DNA of 37,388 nt. Origin: Pseudomonadota bacterium (GTDB taxonomy: Bacteria; Pseudomonadota; Gammaproteobacteria; Burkholderiales; Burkholderiaceae_D). The notes below the pieces were generated by a model. The model had not been told where the DNA came from. It did no database searches and saw only the letters and a program-made list of their open reading frames with translations. How positions within the stretch are numbered: the stretch's first letter is position 1; every line of letters begins with the position of its first letter. Location: positions 1-37,388 of the forward strand of contig JAEXJM010000039.1 of the NCBI GenBank assembly GCA_023449275.1, read 5' to 3'. Shown in pieces: positions 7,550-14,849 of the stretch. Both the position numbers and the translations under genes were made by a program.

Positions 7550-7592
7550 TTGACTGTGGTCAAGAATATATCAGGAGTTGAGACGCTATGAT
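7550..7592 (+). promoter_or_regulatory. Fnr-type operator and promoter of the CoA-transferase gene
   Basis: TTGACTGTGGTCAA (7550-7563) is a perfect TTGAC-N4-GTCAA palindrome. A good -10 hexamer TATGAT (7587-7592, 5/6) is centred 33 bp from the operator centre, as in class II activated promoters. The transcript would carry a leader of roughly 180 nt before the ATG at 7779. In the remaining region to 7778, I see only AT-rich sequence and the GGAGGA ribosome site. Confidence 0.7.
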
Positions 7593-7778
7593 AGACATTA
7601 GCTTAAATATTTGGCGGATATCTGGCAATTTTAGTGAAAGTATTGTTTTCCAGTCAAATGTTTTAGGTCATTTGGTTTAATTCTCTTAACGGTTAGCGGT
7701 TTGTAAAAAGTTGATTGGTAGGGGAAAGTTGTAGATTAACAGCGAAAAATTAACCAATAAAATTGGAGGAAGATAAAT

Positions 7779-9056
7779 ATGGGTAGCAAAGCATTATCCG
7801 GAGTAAGAATCCTGGACATGACCCACGTACAGGCAGGTCCGACGTCGTCGCAGCTGCTGGCATGGATGGGAGCGGACGTCATCAAATTCGAAAATCCGAC
7901 AGGTGACATCACCCGTAAGCAACTGCGTCACGATCCGGAAAAAGACAGCTTGTACTTCACCATGTTGAACAGCAACAAGCGATCCATCATTGCCAACATG
8001 AAGAGCAAGGCAGGCTGCGAGATTTTCGAAGAGCTGCTGAAGAAATGCGACGTCATCATGGAAAACTTTGGACCGGGCGTTCTGGAAAGATTCGGATATT
8101 CCTGGGAAAAAATCCATGAAATCAATCCATCCATCATCTATGCGACCATCAAAGGCTTCGGTTCCTCCGGTCCATACAGTGACTACAAGGCCTACGAGCC
8201 GATCGCCCAGGCAATGGGTGGTTCCATGTCCACAACCGGTTTCCCGGAAAATGCACCGACCATCACCGGCGCCCAGATTGGCGACACCGGTACCGGTCTG
8301 CATCTGGCCATCGGTATCTGTGCAGCGCTGTACCACAGAACCCACAACGGCAATATAGGTCAGCAAGTCGAAGCCGCCATGCAGGAATCCGTCATGAACC
8401 TGTGCCGCGTGAAATTCCGTGACCAGGGTCGTCTGATGGGCGGAAAAGGCGCGTTGCCAGAATACAGCCGTCCGACCCTGGGACTGACAGCCGTACCACG
8501 TGCAGGTAACGACTCTGGTGGTGGTCAGCTGGGTAACTGCATACCATGCAAACCATTCGGAACAAACGACTACTGCTACCTGGTAGTACAGGAAGCCAAC
8601 TGGCCGATCGTTGCAAGAGCAATCGGAGACGAAGCGCTGGTAACAGACGAACGCTTTGCCACCCTGGCAGAACGTCGTAAAAACCAGAACGAGCTGTGGA
8701 AAATGATCGCAGACGTAGCGAAGAACTACACCAAGACCGAATTCACGGCCTTCTGTAACGAAAAGAACATCCCATGCGGTCCGGTTCTGTCGACAGAAGA
8801 ACTGATGACGGACGAACATGTAAGACATCGTGAAATGATCGTCAAGGTAGAAGGCCACCCACAAGGCGATTACTACACAGTGGGTATGCCAGTCAAACTT
8901 TCCGACGGTAATGTCGACAAGATTCTGCCAGCGCCGATGCTGGGTGAACACACCGAAGAAGTGCTGAAAGAAGTTTGCGGCATGTCCGACGCGAAAATTG
9001 CAGAACTGAGAGAAGGCGGAGCCTTCACTGTTCCACCGAAAAAAGCCAAGAAATAA
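7779..9056 (+). CDS. formyl-CoA:oxalate CoA-transferase family protein (Frc paralogue)
   Basis: A class III CoA-transferase (425 aa) that moves CoA between carboxylates, most likely to oxalate. It aligns along its length with Oxalobacter Frc: THVQAGP near residue 15, DSLYFTMLN, MENFGPG, and catalytic Asp169 (IGDTGTGLHL) at the same number as in Frc. The mobile glycine loop is SGGGQ (246-250). Two differences from Frc as I recall it are Gln at position 48 in place of the oxalate-site Trp48, and a shorter, altered region before the glycine loop. These make donor and acceptor uncertain: formyl-CoA, acetyl-CoA and succinyl-CoA are candidates, and sucCD next door favours the last. A strong GGAGGA ribosome site and even codon use suggest high expression. 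Confidence 0.87.
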   Translation: MGSKALSGVRILDMTHVQAGPTSSQLLAWMGADVIKFENPTGDITRKQLRHDPEKDSLYFTMLNSNKRSIIANMKSKAGCEIFEELLKKCDVIMENFGPGVLERFGYSWEKIHEINPSIIYATIKGFGSSGPYSDYKAYEPIAQAMGGSMSTTGFPENAPTITGAQIGDTGTGLHLAIGICAALYHRTHNGNIGQQVEAAMQESVMNLCRVKFRDQGRLMGGKGALPEYSRPTLGLTAVPRAGNDSGGGQLGNCIPCKPFGTNDYCYLVVQEANWPIVARAIGDEALVTDERFATLAERRKNQNELWKMIADVAKNYTKTEFTAFCNEKNIPCGPVLSTEELMTDEHVRHREMIVKVEGHPQGDYYTVGMPVKLSDGNVDKILPAPMLGEHTEEVLKEVCGMSDAKIAELREGGAFTVPPKKAKK

Positions 9057-9100
9057 TTGGGGTGGAATTGTTTTAATGAAGTAATTCATTAAGCATTGCA

Positions 9101-9136
9101 GGATGGGTGGTGAAAGCCACCACCCATCCCTTATTT
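9101..9136 (+). terminator. terminator between the CoA-transferase gene and sucC
   Basis: A 12-bp perfect stem (9101-9112 with 9118-9129) with an AAAGC loop is followed by CTTATTTT. It ends only about 14 nt before the sucC start codon, so it would either end the transferase transcript or limit read-through into sucCD. Confidence 0.82.
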
Positions 9137-9149
9137 TTGAAGGACGAGT

Positions 9150-10316
9150 ATGAATATTCATGAATACCAGGGAAAAGAGATCTTACGTAAATATGGTGTG
9201 ACCACCCCACGTGGTTTTCCCTGCTTTAGTGTTGACGAAGCTGTCGATGCAGCGAAAAAATTGGGCGGTAACGTCTGGGTTGTCAAAGCCCAGATCCATG
9301 CTGGCGGTCGTGGTAAAGGCGGTGGCGTCAAAGTCGCCAAGTCTTTGGACGAAGTCAAGAAATACGCTTCCGAAATTCTGGGCATGACGCTGGTAACGCA
9401 CCAGACCGGCCCTGAAGGACGACTGGTCAAACGCCTTTTGATCGAAGAAGGCGCAGATATCCAGAAAGAATACTATGTTGGTATGGTAGTTGACCGTGCA
9501 ACTCAACGTGTCGCTCTGATGGCATCTTCCGAAGGCGGCATGAATATTGAAGACGTTGCCAGAGATACTCCTGAACTGATTCACAAGGTATTTATCGACC
9601 CGGTCAGCGGGCTGACCGATGCCGAAGGTGAAGATATCGCCCGTAAAATCGGCATGCCGGAAGCTGCTGTCAAGGAAACCTGCAAATTCATGCAGGGTCT
9701 TTATAAAGCTTTCGTCGAAACCGATGCCTCCCTGGCAGAAATCAATCCATTGATCCGTACGGGGGACAATCGCGTTATCGCTCTGGACGCAAAATTCAAT
9801 TTCGATTCCAACGCCATGTATCGCCATCCTGAAATTCAGGAATACCGTGATCTGGATGAAGAAAATCCTGATGAAATCCAGGCTTCCAAATTCGATCTGA
9901 CCTATATTTCCCTTGACGGCAACATCGGTTGCATGGTCAATGGCGCAGGTCTTGCCATGGCAACCATGGATATTATCAAACTGTATGGCGGCGCTCCTGC
10001 AAACTTCCTGGATGTTGGTGGCGGTGCAACGACAGAAAAAGTGACCGAAGCGTTCAAGATCATGTTGTCCAATCCGGATGTCAAAGCCATTCTGGTCAAC
10101 ATCTTCGGTGGTATTATGAGATGCGATGTTATTGCAGACGGTATCGTGGCGGCTGCCAAACAGGTTGCCCTGAAAGTACCTCTGATCGTTCGCCTTGAAG
10201 GCACAAATGTCGATCAGGGCAAGGAAATCCTGGCCAAATCCGGTTTACCGATTATCTCTGCCAGCGGCATGGCTGATGCTGCACAAAAGGCGGTTAACGC
10301 AGCAAAGGGTAATTAA
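9150..10316 (+). CDS. sucC: succinyl-CoA ligase (ADP-forming) beta subunit
   Basis: The beta subunit of succinyl-CoA synthetase, which binds nucleotide and part of the succinate site in the alpha2beta2 or alpha-beta enzyme. The length (388 aa) is the family standard. Visible are the MNIHEYQGKEILRKYGV start, the ATP-grasp segment HAGGRGKGGGVK, AEINPL, the FLDVGGGAT loop and FGGIMRCDVIADGI. AGGACGAG precedes the ATG. sucD starts 2 nt after its stop. Its position after a CoA-transferase gene rather than in a sucAB cluster suggests a role in supplying or recovering succinyl-CoA for oxalate activation; this is inference. Confidence 0.95.
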   Translation: MNIHEYQGKEILRKYGVTTPRGFPCFSVDEAVDAAKKLGGNVWVVKAQIHAGGRGKGGGVKVAKSLDEVKKYASEILGMTLVTHQTGPEGRLVKRLLIEEGADIQKEYYVGMVVDRATQRVALMASSEGGMNIEDVARDTPELIHKVFIDPVSGLTDAEGEDIARKIGMPEAAVKETCKFMQGLYKAFVETDASLAEINPLIRTGDNRVIALDAKFNFDSNAMYRHPEIQEYRDLDEENPDEIQASKFDLTYISLDGNIGCMVNGAGLAMATMDIIKLYGGAPANFLDVGGGATTEKVTEAFKIMLSNPDVKAILVNIFGGIMRCDVIADGIVAAAKQVALKVPLIVRLEGTNVDQGKEILAKSGLPIISASGMADAAQKAVNAAKGN

Positions 10317-10318
10317 TT

Positions 10319-11197
10319 ATGTCTATTCTGATTAACAAAAACAGCCGAGTCATCGTTCAGGGTCTGACTGGTAAAACCGGTGCATTCCATACGGAAATGT
10401 CCATGAATTATGCTTTCGGTAAAGAATGCTATGTTGGTGGTGTCACTCCCAAGAAAGGGGGTACGACCTTTTTGAACCTGCCTGTTTTCAATAACGTCAA
10501 GGAAGCACGTGAACAGACTGGTGCGAATGTTTCCGTTATCTATGTTCCACCTCCGTTTGCGGCTGCCGCGATCGACGAAGCTGTTGAAGCCGGTATCGAA
10601 TTCGTTATCTGTATTACAGAAGGCATTCCAGTCGAAGACATGCTGCGTACCCGCTATAAAATGCAGGGCAAAAACACCATTCTTCTCGGACCTAACTGCC
10701 CGGGTATCATCACTCCTGATGAACTGAAGATCGGCATCATGCCAGGCCATATCCATAAGAAAGGCTCCATCGGTGTCGTATCCAAATCCGGTACATTGAC
10801 CTACGAGGCGGCCAGCCAGCTGGCAGAATTCGGTTTGGGTCAATCCACCGTAGTCGGTGTTGGCGGTGATCCTATCAATGGCCTGAAACATATCGATGTC
10901 CTGAAGATGTTCAACGACGATCCTGAAACCGAAGCTGTCATTATGGTTGGCGAAATCGGTGGCAACGATGAAGAAACCGCTGCACAGTGGGTCAAGGAAA
11001 ACATGACCAAACCGGTTGTCGGTTTCATCGCTGGTGTTACTGCGCCTCCAGGAAAACGTATGGGTCATGCTGGTGCCATCATTTCCGGTGGTAAAGGCAC
11101 TGCACAGGAGAAACTGGCTGTTATGGAAGAATGCGGTATCAAGGTTACCCGCAATCCGGCCGAAATCGGCAAGACGCTGAAAGCAGCGCTGAAATAA
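10319..11197 (+). CDS. sucD: succinyl-CoA ligase (ADP-forming) alpha subunit
   Basis: The alpha subunit of succinyl-CoA synthetase (292 aa), which binds CoA and carries the phosphohistidine. Seen are the CoA-binding Rossmann start VQGLTGKTGAFH, the LLGPNCPGIITP segment, SKSGTLTYEA, and the active-site His at about residue 250 in GHAGAIISGGKGT. It is translationally linked to sucC (2-nt gap) and followed by a strong terminator. Confidence 0.96.
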   Translation: MSILINKNSRVIVQGLTGKTGAFHTEMSMNYAFGKECYVGGVTPKKGGTTFLNLPVFNNVKEAREQTGANVSVIYVPPPFAAAAIDEAVEAGIEFVICITEGIPVEDMLRTRYKMQGKNTILLGPNCPGIITPDELKIGIMPGHIHKKGSIGVVSKSGTLTYEAASQLAEFGLGQSTVVGVGGDPINGLKHIDVLKMFNDDPETEAVIMVGEIGGNDEETAAQWVKENMTKPVVGFIAGVTAPPGKRMGHAGAIISGGKGTAQEKLAVMEECGIKVTRNPAEIGKTLKAALK

Positions 11198-11211
11198 TAG
11201 TTCAGTTAATC

Positions 11212-11243
11212 AAAAATGCCCGGTTTCTACCGGGCATTTTTTT
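11212..11243. terminator. bidirectional terminator between sucD and pncC
   Basis: AATGCCCGG (11215-11223) pairs with CCGGGCATT (11230-11238) around TTTCTA, flanked by an A run on the left and a T run on the right. It serves the convergent sucD and pncC genes. Confidence 0.9.
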
Positions 11244-11244
11244 A

Positions 11245-11736
11245 TCAGAAGTGTCCTGTTTCCAGATAATGACACAGACATTCCAGACTGTATATCACGC
11301 TTTTTTCCCTTACTGTTGATCGATCGCCGTTGAATAATTGCTTATCGGTACTGAAGTAGCTTTCTTTTGTCGCAAAACCAAAGCAGACTGTTCCAACCGG
11401 TTTGTCCAGTGATCCGCCATTCGGGCCGGCGATTCCCGTGGTTGAGAGAACAATATCCGCATGGGTAACATCGAGAGCTCCCTTTGCCATGGCGAGAGCC
11501 ACTTTCTGGCTGACAGCGCCGTTTTGGGCAATCAGATCTTCAGGGACATTGACGGTACGGATTTTTGATTCATTGGAATAAGTGATAAAACCGCAATCAA
11601 ACCATTCGGAAGCGCCGGGTACATCGGTAATCAGTTTGGCAAGACTGCCGCCCGTACATGATTCAACCGTTGCCAGCTTCAGTTTCTTTTGAGACAGTAA
11701 AAAGCCTATTTTTTGGGCAAGCTCGTAAGGTGTCAT
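11245..11736 (-). CDS. pncC: nicotinamide-nucleotide amidohydrolase, CinA C-terminal family
   Basis: Deamidates NMN to nicotinate mononucleotide in the pyridine nucleotide cycle. It is a stand-alone 163-aa CinA C-terminal domain, as in E. coli PncC. Motifs are ATVESCTGGSLAKLIT near residue 22, the FDCGFITYSNESK strand, and STTGIAGPNGG with the conserved glycines. The competence-type N-terminal CinA domain is absent. It lies 24 nt after pgpA on the same strand and is probably the last gene of a thiL-pgpA-pncC operon. Confidence 0.92.
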   Translation of the reverse strand: MTPYELAQKIGFLLSQKKLKLATVESCTGGSLAKLITDVPGASEWFDCGFITYSNESKIRTVNVPEDLIAQNGAVSQKVALAMAKGALDVTHADIVLSTTGIAGPNGGSLDKPVGTVCFGFATKESYFSTDKQLFNGDRSTVREKSVIYSLECLCHYLETGHF

Positions 11737-11760
11737 AATGTTTCCAGATCAGTCAGATAG

Positions 11761-12270
11761 TCAAAAACAGGTTTTCCATAAAGCGAAAACGAGCAGGGTG
11801 AAAAATGCTGCAATAATATCGTCCAGCATAACACCTGGTCCTCCCTTGATATGCTGGTCAAAGTAGCGAATGGGAGGAGGTTTTACCATATCGAAAAAGC
11901 GGAATACGATAAAAGCCAGAAACTCCGTCAGAAATGAAGTAGGGGTGACGAGCAGGAGCACAAGCCAGAAAGCAATGATTTCATCCCAGACCATGCTTCC
12001 ATCATCCGGGCTGTTCAGAGCAATCCCGGTTTCCTGACAGCTTTTGACTCCCACGAAAAAACCGGCAAAACAAATAATGCCCCACACGACCGGATTGAAA
12101 ATTCCAGGTAAGAACCATGTCAGCAAATCGTAGCTGGCCCATGCAAAAAGCGTTCCTGCTGTTCCTGGCATAATGGGAGAGAGGCCGCTGCCCAATCCAA
12201 GTGAAATGAAGTGCCAGGGATGTGACAGCAAAAATCGGATATCAGGAACACGTTCCTTCATGGTATTCAT
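11761..12270 (-). CDS. pgpA: phosphatidylglycerophosphatase A
   Basis: An inner-membrane phosphatase that forms phosphatidylglycerol from its phosphate. The 169-aa PgpA-family protein shows GSGLSPIMPGTAGTL near the N-terminus, a DEIIAFW acidic motif, FRFFDMVKPPPI, and membrane helices around 45-65, 95-118 and 145-165. Its ATG overlaps the thiL stop (ATGA), which implies translational coupling. A second Met three codons on is an alternative start. Confidence 0.93.
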   Translation of the reverse strand: MNTMKERVPDIRFLLSHPWHFISLGLGSGLSPIMPGTAGTLFAWASYDLLTWFLPGIFNPVVWGIICFAGFFVGVKSCQETGIALNSPDDGSMVWDEIIAFWLVLLLVTPTSFLTEFLAFIVFRFFDMVKPPPIRYFDQHIKGGPGVMLDDIIAAFFTLLVFALWKTCF

Positions 12271-13232
12271 TTTTGCACAGGTGAGAAATGATCGAAGGAA
12301 GCAAATGAGATATCTTGTACCTCACCGGCTGAATTTTTGAAGCGCAGACCTTTCACGTTTTCGATATATCCAATCCGGGTGACGGGAACGCCTGTCTGTG
12401 TGGATGCCTCCAGAACGCGGCTTCGCATTGAGACAGGGGCGGTAAAGCAGAGTTCGTAATCATCTCCACCGGACAAGGCACATTGCAATTGCCGTTCTCT
12501 TGGTTGCTTTGCAAGAACAGGGCTGATAGGAAGGGAGTCGACGTTGATCGTGGCACCGACATCGGACGCTTCCAGAATGTGGTTCAGATCTCCCATAAGA
12601 CCATCGGACAAATCGAGAGCGGCATGTGCTATCTTTCTCAGCGCCATGCCAAGTGCGACGCGGGGTATCGGCATTTGCAATCGTGGAAGGACGGTATTGA
12701 ATTCGGCTGGTTTCAGCTCGAGCTCATGAAGACAATGGGCCAGTGCAAGGCGCGCATCGCCGATAGAGCCCGTAATCCAGATATCGTCACCATGCCGGGC
12801 CTTGTCGCGTCTTAGTGCCTGGCCGACAGGAATTTCGCCAAATACGGTAATGCAAATATTCAGTGGCCCACGTGTCGTATCTCCACCAATCAATTCACAG
12901 CCGCAAATCCCTGCAATGGAAAAAAGGCCCTCGGAAAAAGGCTTAAGCCAGTTTTCATCCGGAAAGGGGAGGGATAATGCCAAGGTAAAGGCAACAGGGC
13001 GGGCACCCATTGCTGCCAGATCCGAAAGATTGACCGCCAGGGATTTATGTCCCAGTTGCCGGGGATCGGTATCCGGAAAAAAATGCGTACCGGATACCAG
13101 CATATCGGTCGATATTGCCATCTGGGTACCCGGGGTCGGAACCAGTAATGCACAATCGTCACCGATTCCCAGAGAAGCAGACACAGCCGGTTTCTTGAAA
13201 TATTTTGAAATGAGATCGAATTCTGAAAGCAT
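12267..13232 (-). CDS. thiL: thiamine-monophosphate kinase
   Basis: Phosphorylates thiamine monophosphate to the diphosphate cofactor. The 321-aa PurM-like kinase shows the GIGDDCALL and STDMLVSGTHF N-terminal motifs, the NLSDLAAMGA metal/ATP segment, IGGDTTRGP, and the DLSDGLMGDL and SGGDDYELCFT C-terminal motifs. Thiamine diphosphate is needed by oxalyl-CoA decarboxylase and glyoxylate carboligase, but the thiL-pgpA arrangement is widespread and not oxalate-specific. Confidence 0.95.
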   Translation of the reverse strand: MLSEFDLISKYFKKPAVSASLGIGDDCALLVPTPGTQMAISTDMLVSGTHFFPDTDPRQLGHKSLAVNLSDLAAMGARPVAFTLALSLPFPDENWLKPFSEGLFSIAGICGCELIGGDTTRGPLNICITVFGEIPVGQALRRDKARHGDDIWITGSIGDARLALAHCLHELELKPAEFNTVLPRLQMPIPRVALGMALRKIAHAALDLSDGLMGDLNHILEASDVGATINVDSLPISPVLAKQPRERQLQCALSGGDDYELCFTAPVSMRSRVLEASTQTGVPVTRIGYIENVKGLRFKNSAGEVQDISFASFDHFSPVQK

Positions 13233-13462
13233 AAATGCCGATTTGTGTTAAAAGACGCTTAAAAATGATCAAGTAAATGTTTGTATTATGATGCTATCGA
13301 TAACGAATCAAAGCAAGACAATGGTAGACTTGATGTCTAAATAACGTCGATTGAAAAAAGAGAGTTTGACATATCCGCTTTTCAGGCCACGATCTGTTCT
13401 GAAAATAAAGTGAGTTATTGTCAGGAATCGGCTCGGATCTCACTACATGGGCGTATCGAATT

Positions 13463-14725
13463 ATGGAACAGGTATCCTGGATTGAATATATTGGTGCATT
13501 ACTGTTCTTTCTGGCGTTGGTACACACTTTTTCTACCAAATATTTTGTCAGACTGGCGACAAAAGACAGCCACCATGCCGGTTTGTGGCTGATGCTGGGT
13601 GAGGTCGAGGTTGTTTTCGGTTTCTGGGCCTTTATTCTGCTGGGATTCATGGCAGTCCTTGGTGGGTATGAAAGTGCCGTTGAATATCTCGATACGCGCA
13701 ATTTCACTGAACCTCTATTTGTTTTCGTCATTCTGGTTATTGCAGGGACGCGTCCCATATTGCAGGCCGCCCAGCTTTTGATCGACAAGCTGGACAAGAT
13801 CATTCCATTGCCCGGGATGATTGCCTATTATTTTCTGACGCTTTCCATTGTGCCGCTTCTGGGATCGTTCATCACCGAACCGGCAGCGATGACGCTTGCC
13901 GCCATTATCCTGCGGGATCGTTTCTTTTCCAAAGGCATTCCTGAAGCCATGAAATATCTGACCATCGCTATTTTACTGGTCAATGTTTCGATCGGCGGTG
14001 TTCTTACTTCCTACGCGGCACCTCCCGTTTTGATGGTCGCCGGCAAATGGGGCTGGGGACTGGATTTCATGATGGGCATGTTTGGCTGGAAAGCCGCGCT
14101 TGCCGTTTCGATCAACTCATTGGCTGCTGCGTGGATATTCCGCAAAGTGCTGGTTTCAATGGATGATCTGAATGATGCGTATGAAATCGGCAGGGTTCCT
14201 CCCCTGGTGTTGCTTGTTCATCTGTCAACACTCATTCTTGTCGTGATATTCAGCCATCATCCTGTCGTCTTTATGGGACTTTTCCTCTTTTTCCTGGGTT
14301 ATACGGAAGCGTATCACCGTTATCAAAGCCCATTGATGTTGAGGGAAGGTTTGCTGGTGGCCTTTTTCCTTGCAGGGCTGGTCGTTCTGGGAGGAATGCA
14401 GAAATGGTGGCTTGAGCCGATACTGGCGGGAATGAACAGTGCAATTCTCTTTTTTGGGGCGACGGGCCTGACCGCGATCACTGACAATGCTGCACTGACT
14501 TATCTTGGCTCACTTGTCGAACACTTATCGGATGCGAGCAAATACGCACTCGTCGCAGGGGCAGTGACAGGCGGAGGCCTGACGGTCATAGCGAATGCTC
14601 CGAATCCGGTCAGTTTTTCACTTCTGAAACATACATTCGAGCATGGATCGATCAATCCGCTTATGCTTTTCCTGTATGCATTGCCGCCGACAATTATTGC
14701 AGGATGTTGCTTTATGCTCTTGTAA
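13463..14725 (+). CDS. putative Na+/H+ antiporter-like membrane protein
   Basis: A polytopic inner-membrane protein of about 420 aa with some 10-12 hydrophobic segments. It resembles the putative Na+/H+ antiporter group within the ion-transporter superfamily. Conserved-looking polar spots inside membrane segments are FITEPAAMTLAA, TSYAAPPVLM, GLTAITDNAALTYLG and VIANAPNPVSF; the paired helix-breaking N/D/P motifs are typical of cation antiporters. The ORF is open to a TTG at 13418. I chose ATG 13463 (MEQVSWIEYIG), although its ribosome site is weak. nhaR lies 6 kb away in the same window but not next to it. Substrate unproven. Confidence 0.7.
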   Translation: MEQVSWIEYIGALLFFLALVHTFSTKYFVRLATKDSHHAGLWLMLGEVEVVFGFWAFILLGFMAVLGGYESAVEYLDTRNFTEPLFVFVILVIAGTRPILQAAQLLIDKLDKIIPLPGMIAYYFLTLSIVPLLGSFITEPAAMTLAAIILRDRFFSKGIPEAMKYLTIAILLVNVSIGGVLTSYAAPPVLMVAGKWGWGLDFMMGMFGWKAALAVSINSLAAAWIFRKVLVSMDDLNDAYEIGRVPPLVLLVHLSTLILVVIFSHHPVVFMGLFLFFLGYTEAYHRYQSPLMLREGLLVAFFLAGLVVLGGMQKWWLEPILAGMNSAILFFGATGLTAITDNAALTYLGSLVEHLSDASKYALVAGAVTGGGLTVIANAPNPVSFSLLKHTFEHGSINPLMLFLYALPPTIIAGCCFMLL

Positions 14726-14752
14726 AAAGTGATGATTTTTTTACTGTTGTAG

Positions 14753-14788
14753 CCGTTTTGTTTGTTTTTGTGAAAAAAACGGTTTTTT
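14753..14788 (+). terminator. terminator after the antiporter-like gene
   Basis: CCGTTTT (14753-14759) pairs with AAAACGG (14776-14782) across a 16-nt loop, followed by six T. It separates this gene from the dnaB promoter. Confidence 0.6.
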
Positions 14789-14836
14789 ACAGGTCTGCTC
14801 ACCAAGAAAAATATCTGTCGAAAAACAATTAGGTAG

Positions 14837-14842
14837 TATAAT
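14837..14842 (+). promoter_or_regulatory. dnaB: -10 box of the dnaB promoter
   Basis: A consensus TATAAT lies only 7 nt before the first family-consistent ATG (14850). A weak -35-like CTGTCG is 16 bp upstream. If used, transcription would begin at or within a base or so of the start codon. Confidence 0.55.
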
Positions 14843-14849
14843 GCGCGCC

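Noticed and set aside
7794..9161. A 455-codon open frame on the minus strand covering the whole CoA-transferase gene
   Set aside because: It mirrors a highly codon-biased real gene, has no recognisable domain, is rich in Cys/His/Trp/Phe in a way typical of antisense frames, and would run through the terminator at 9101-9136.
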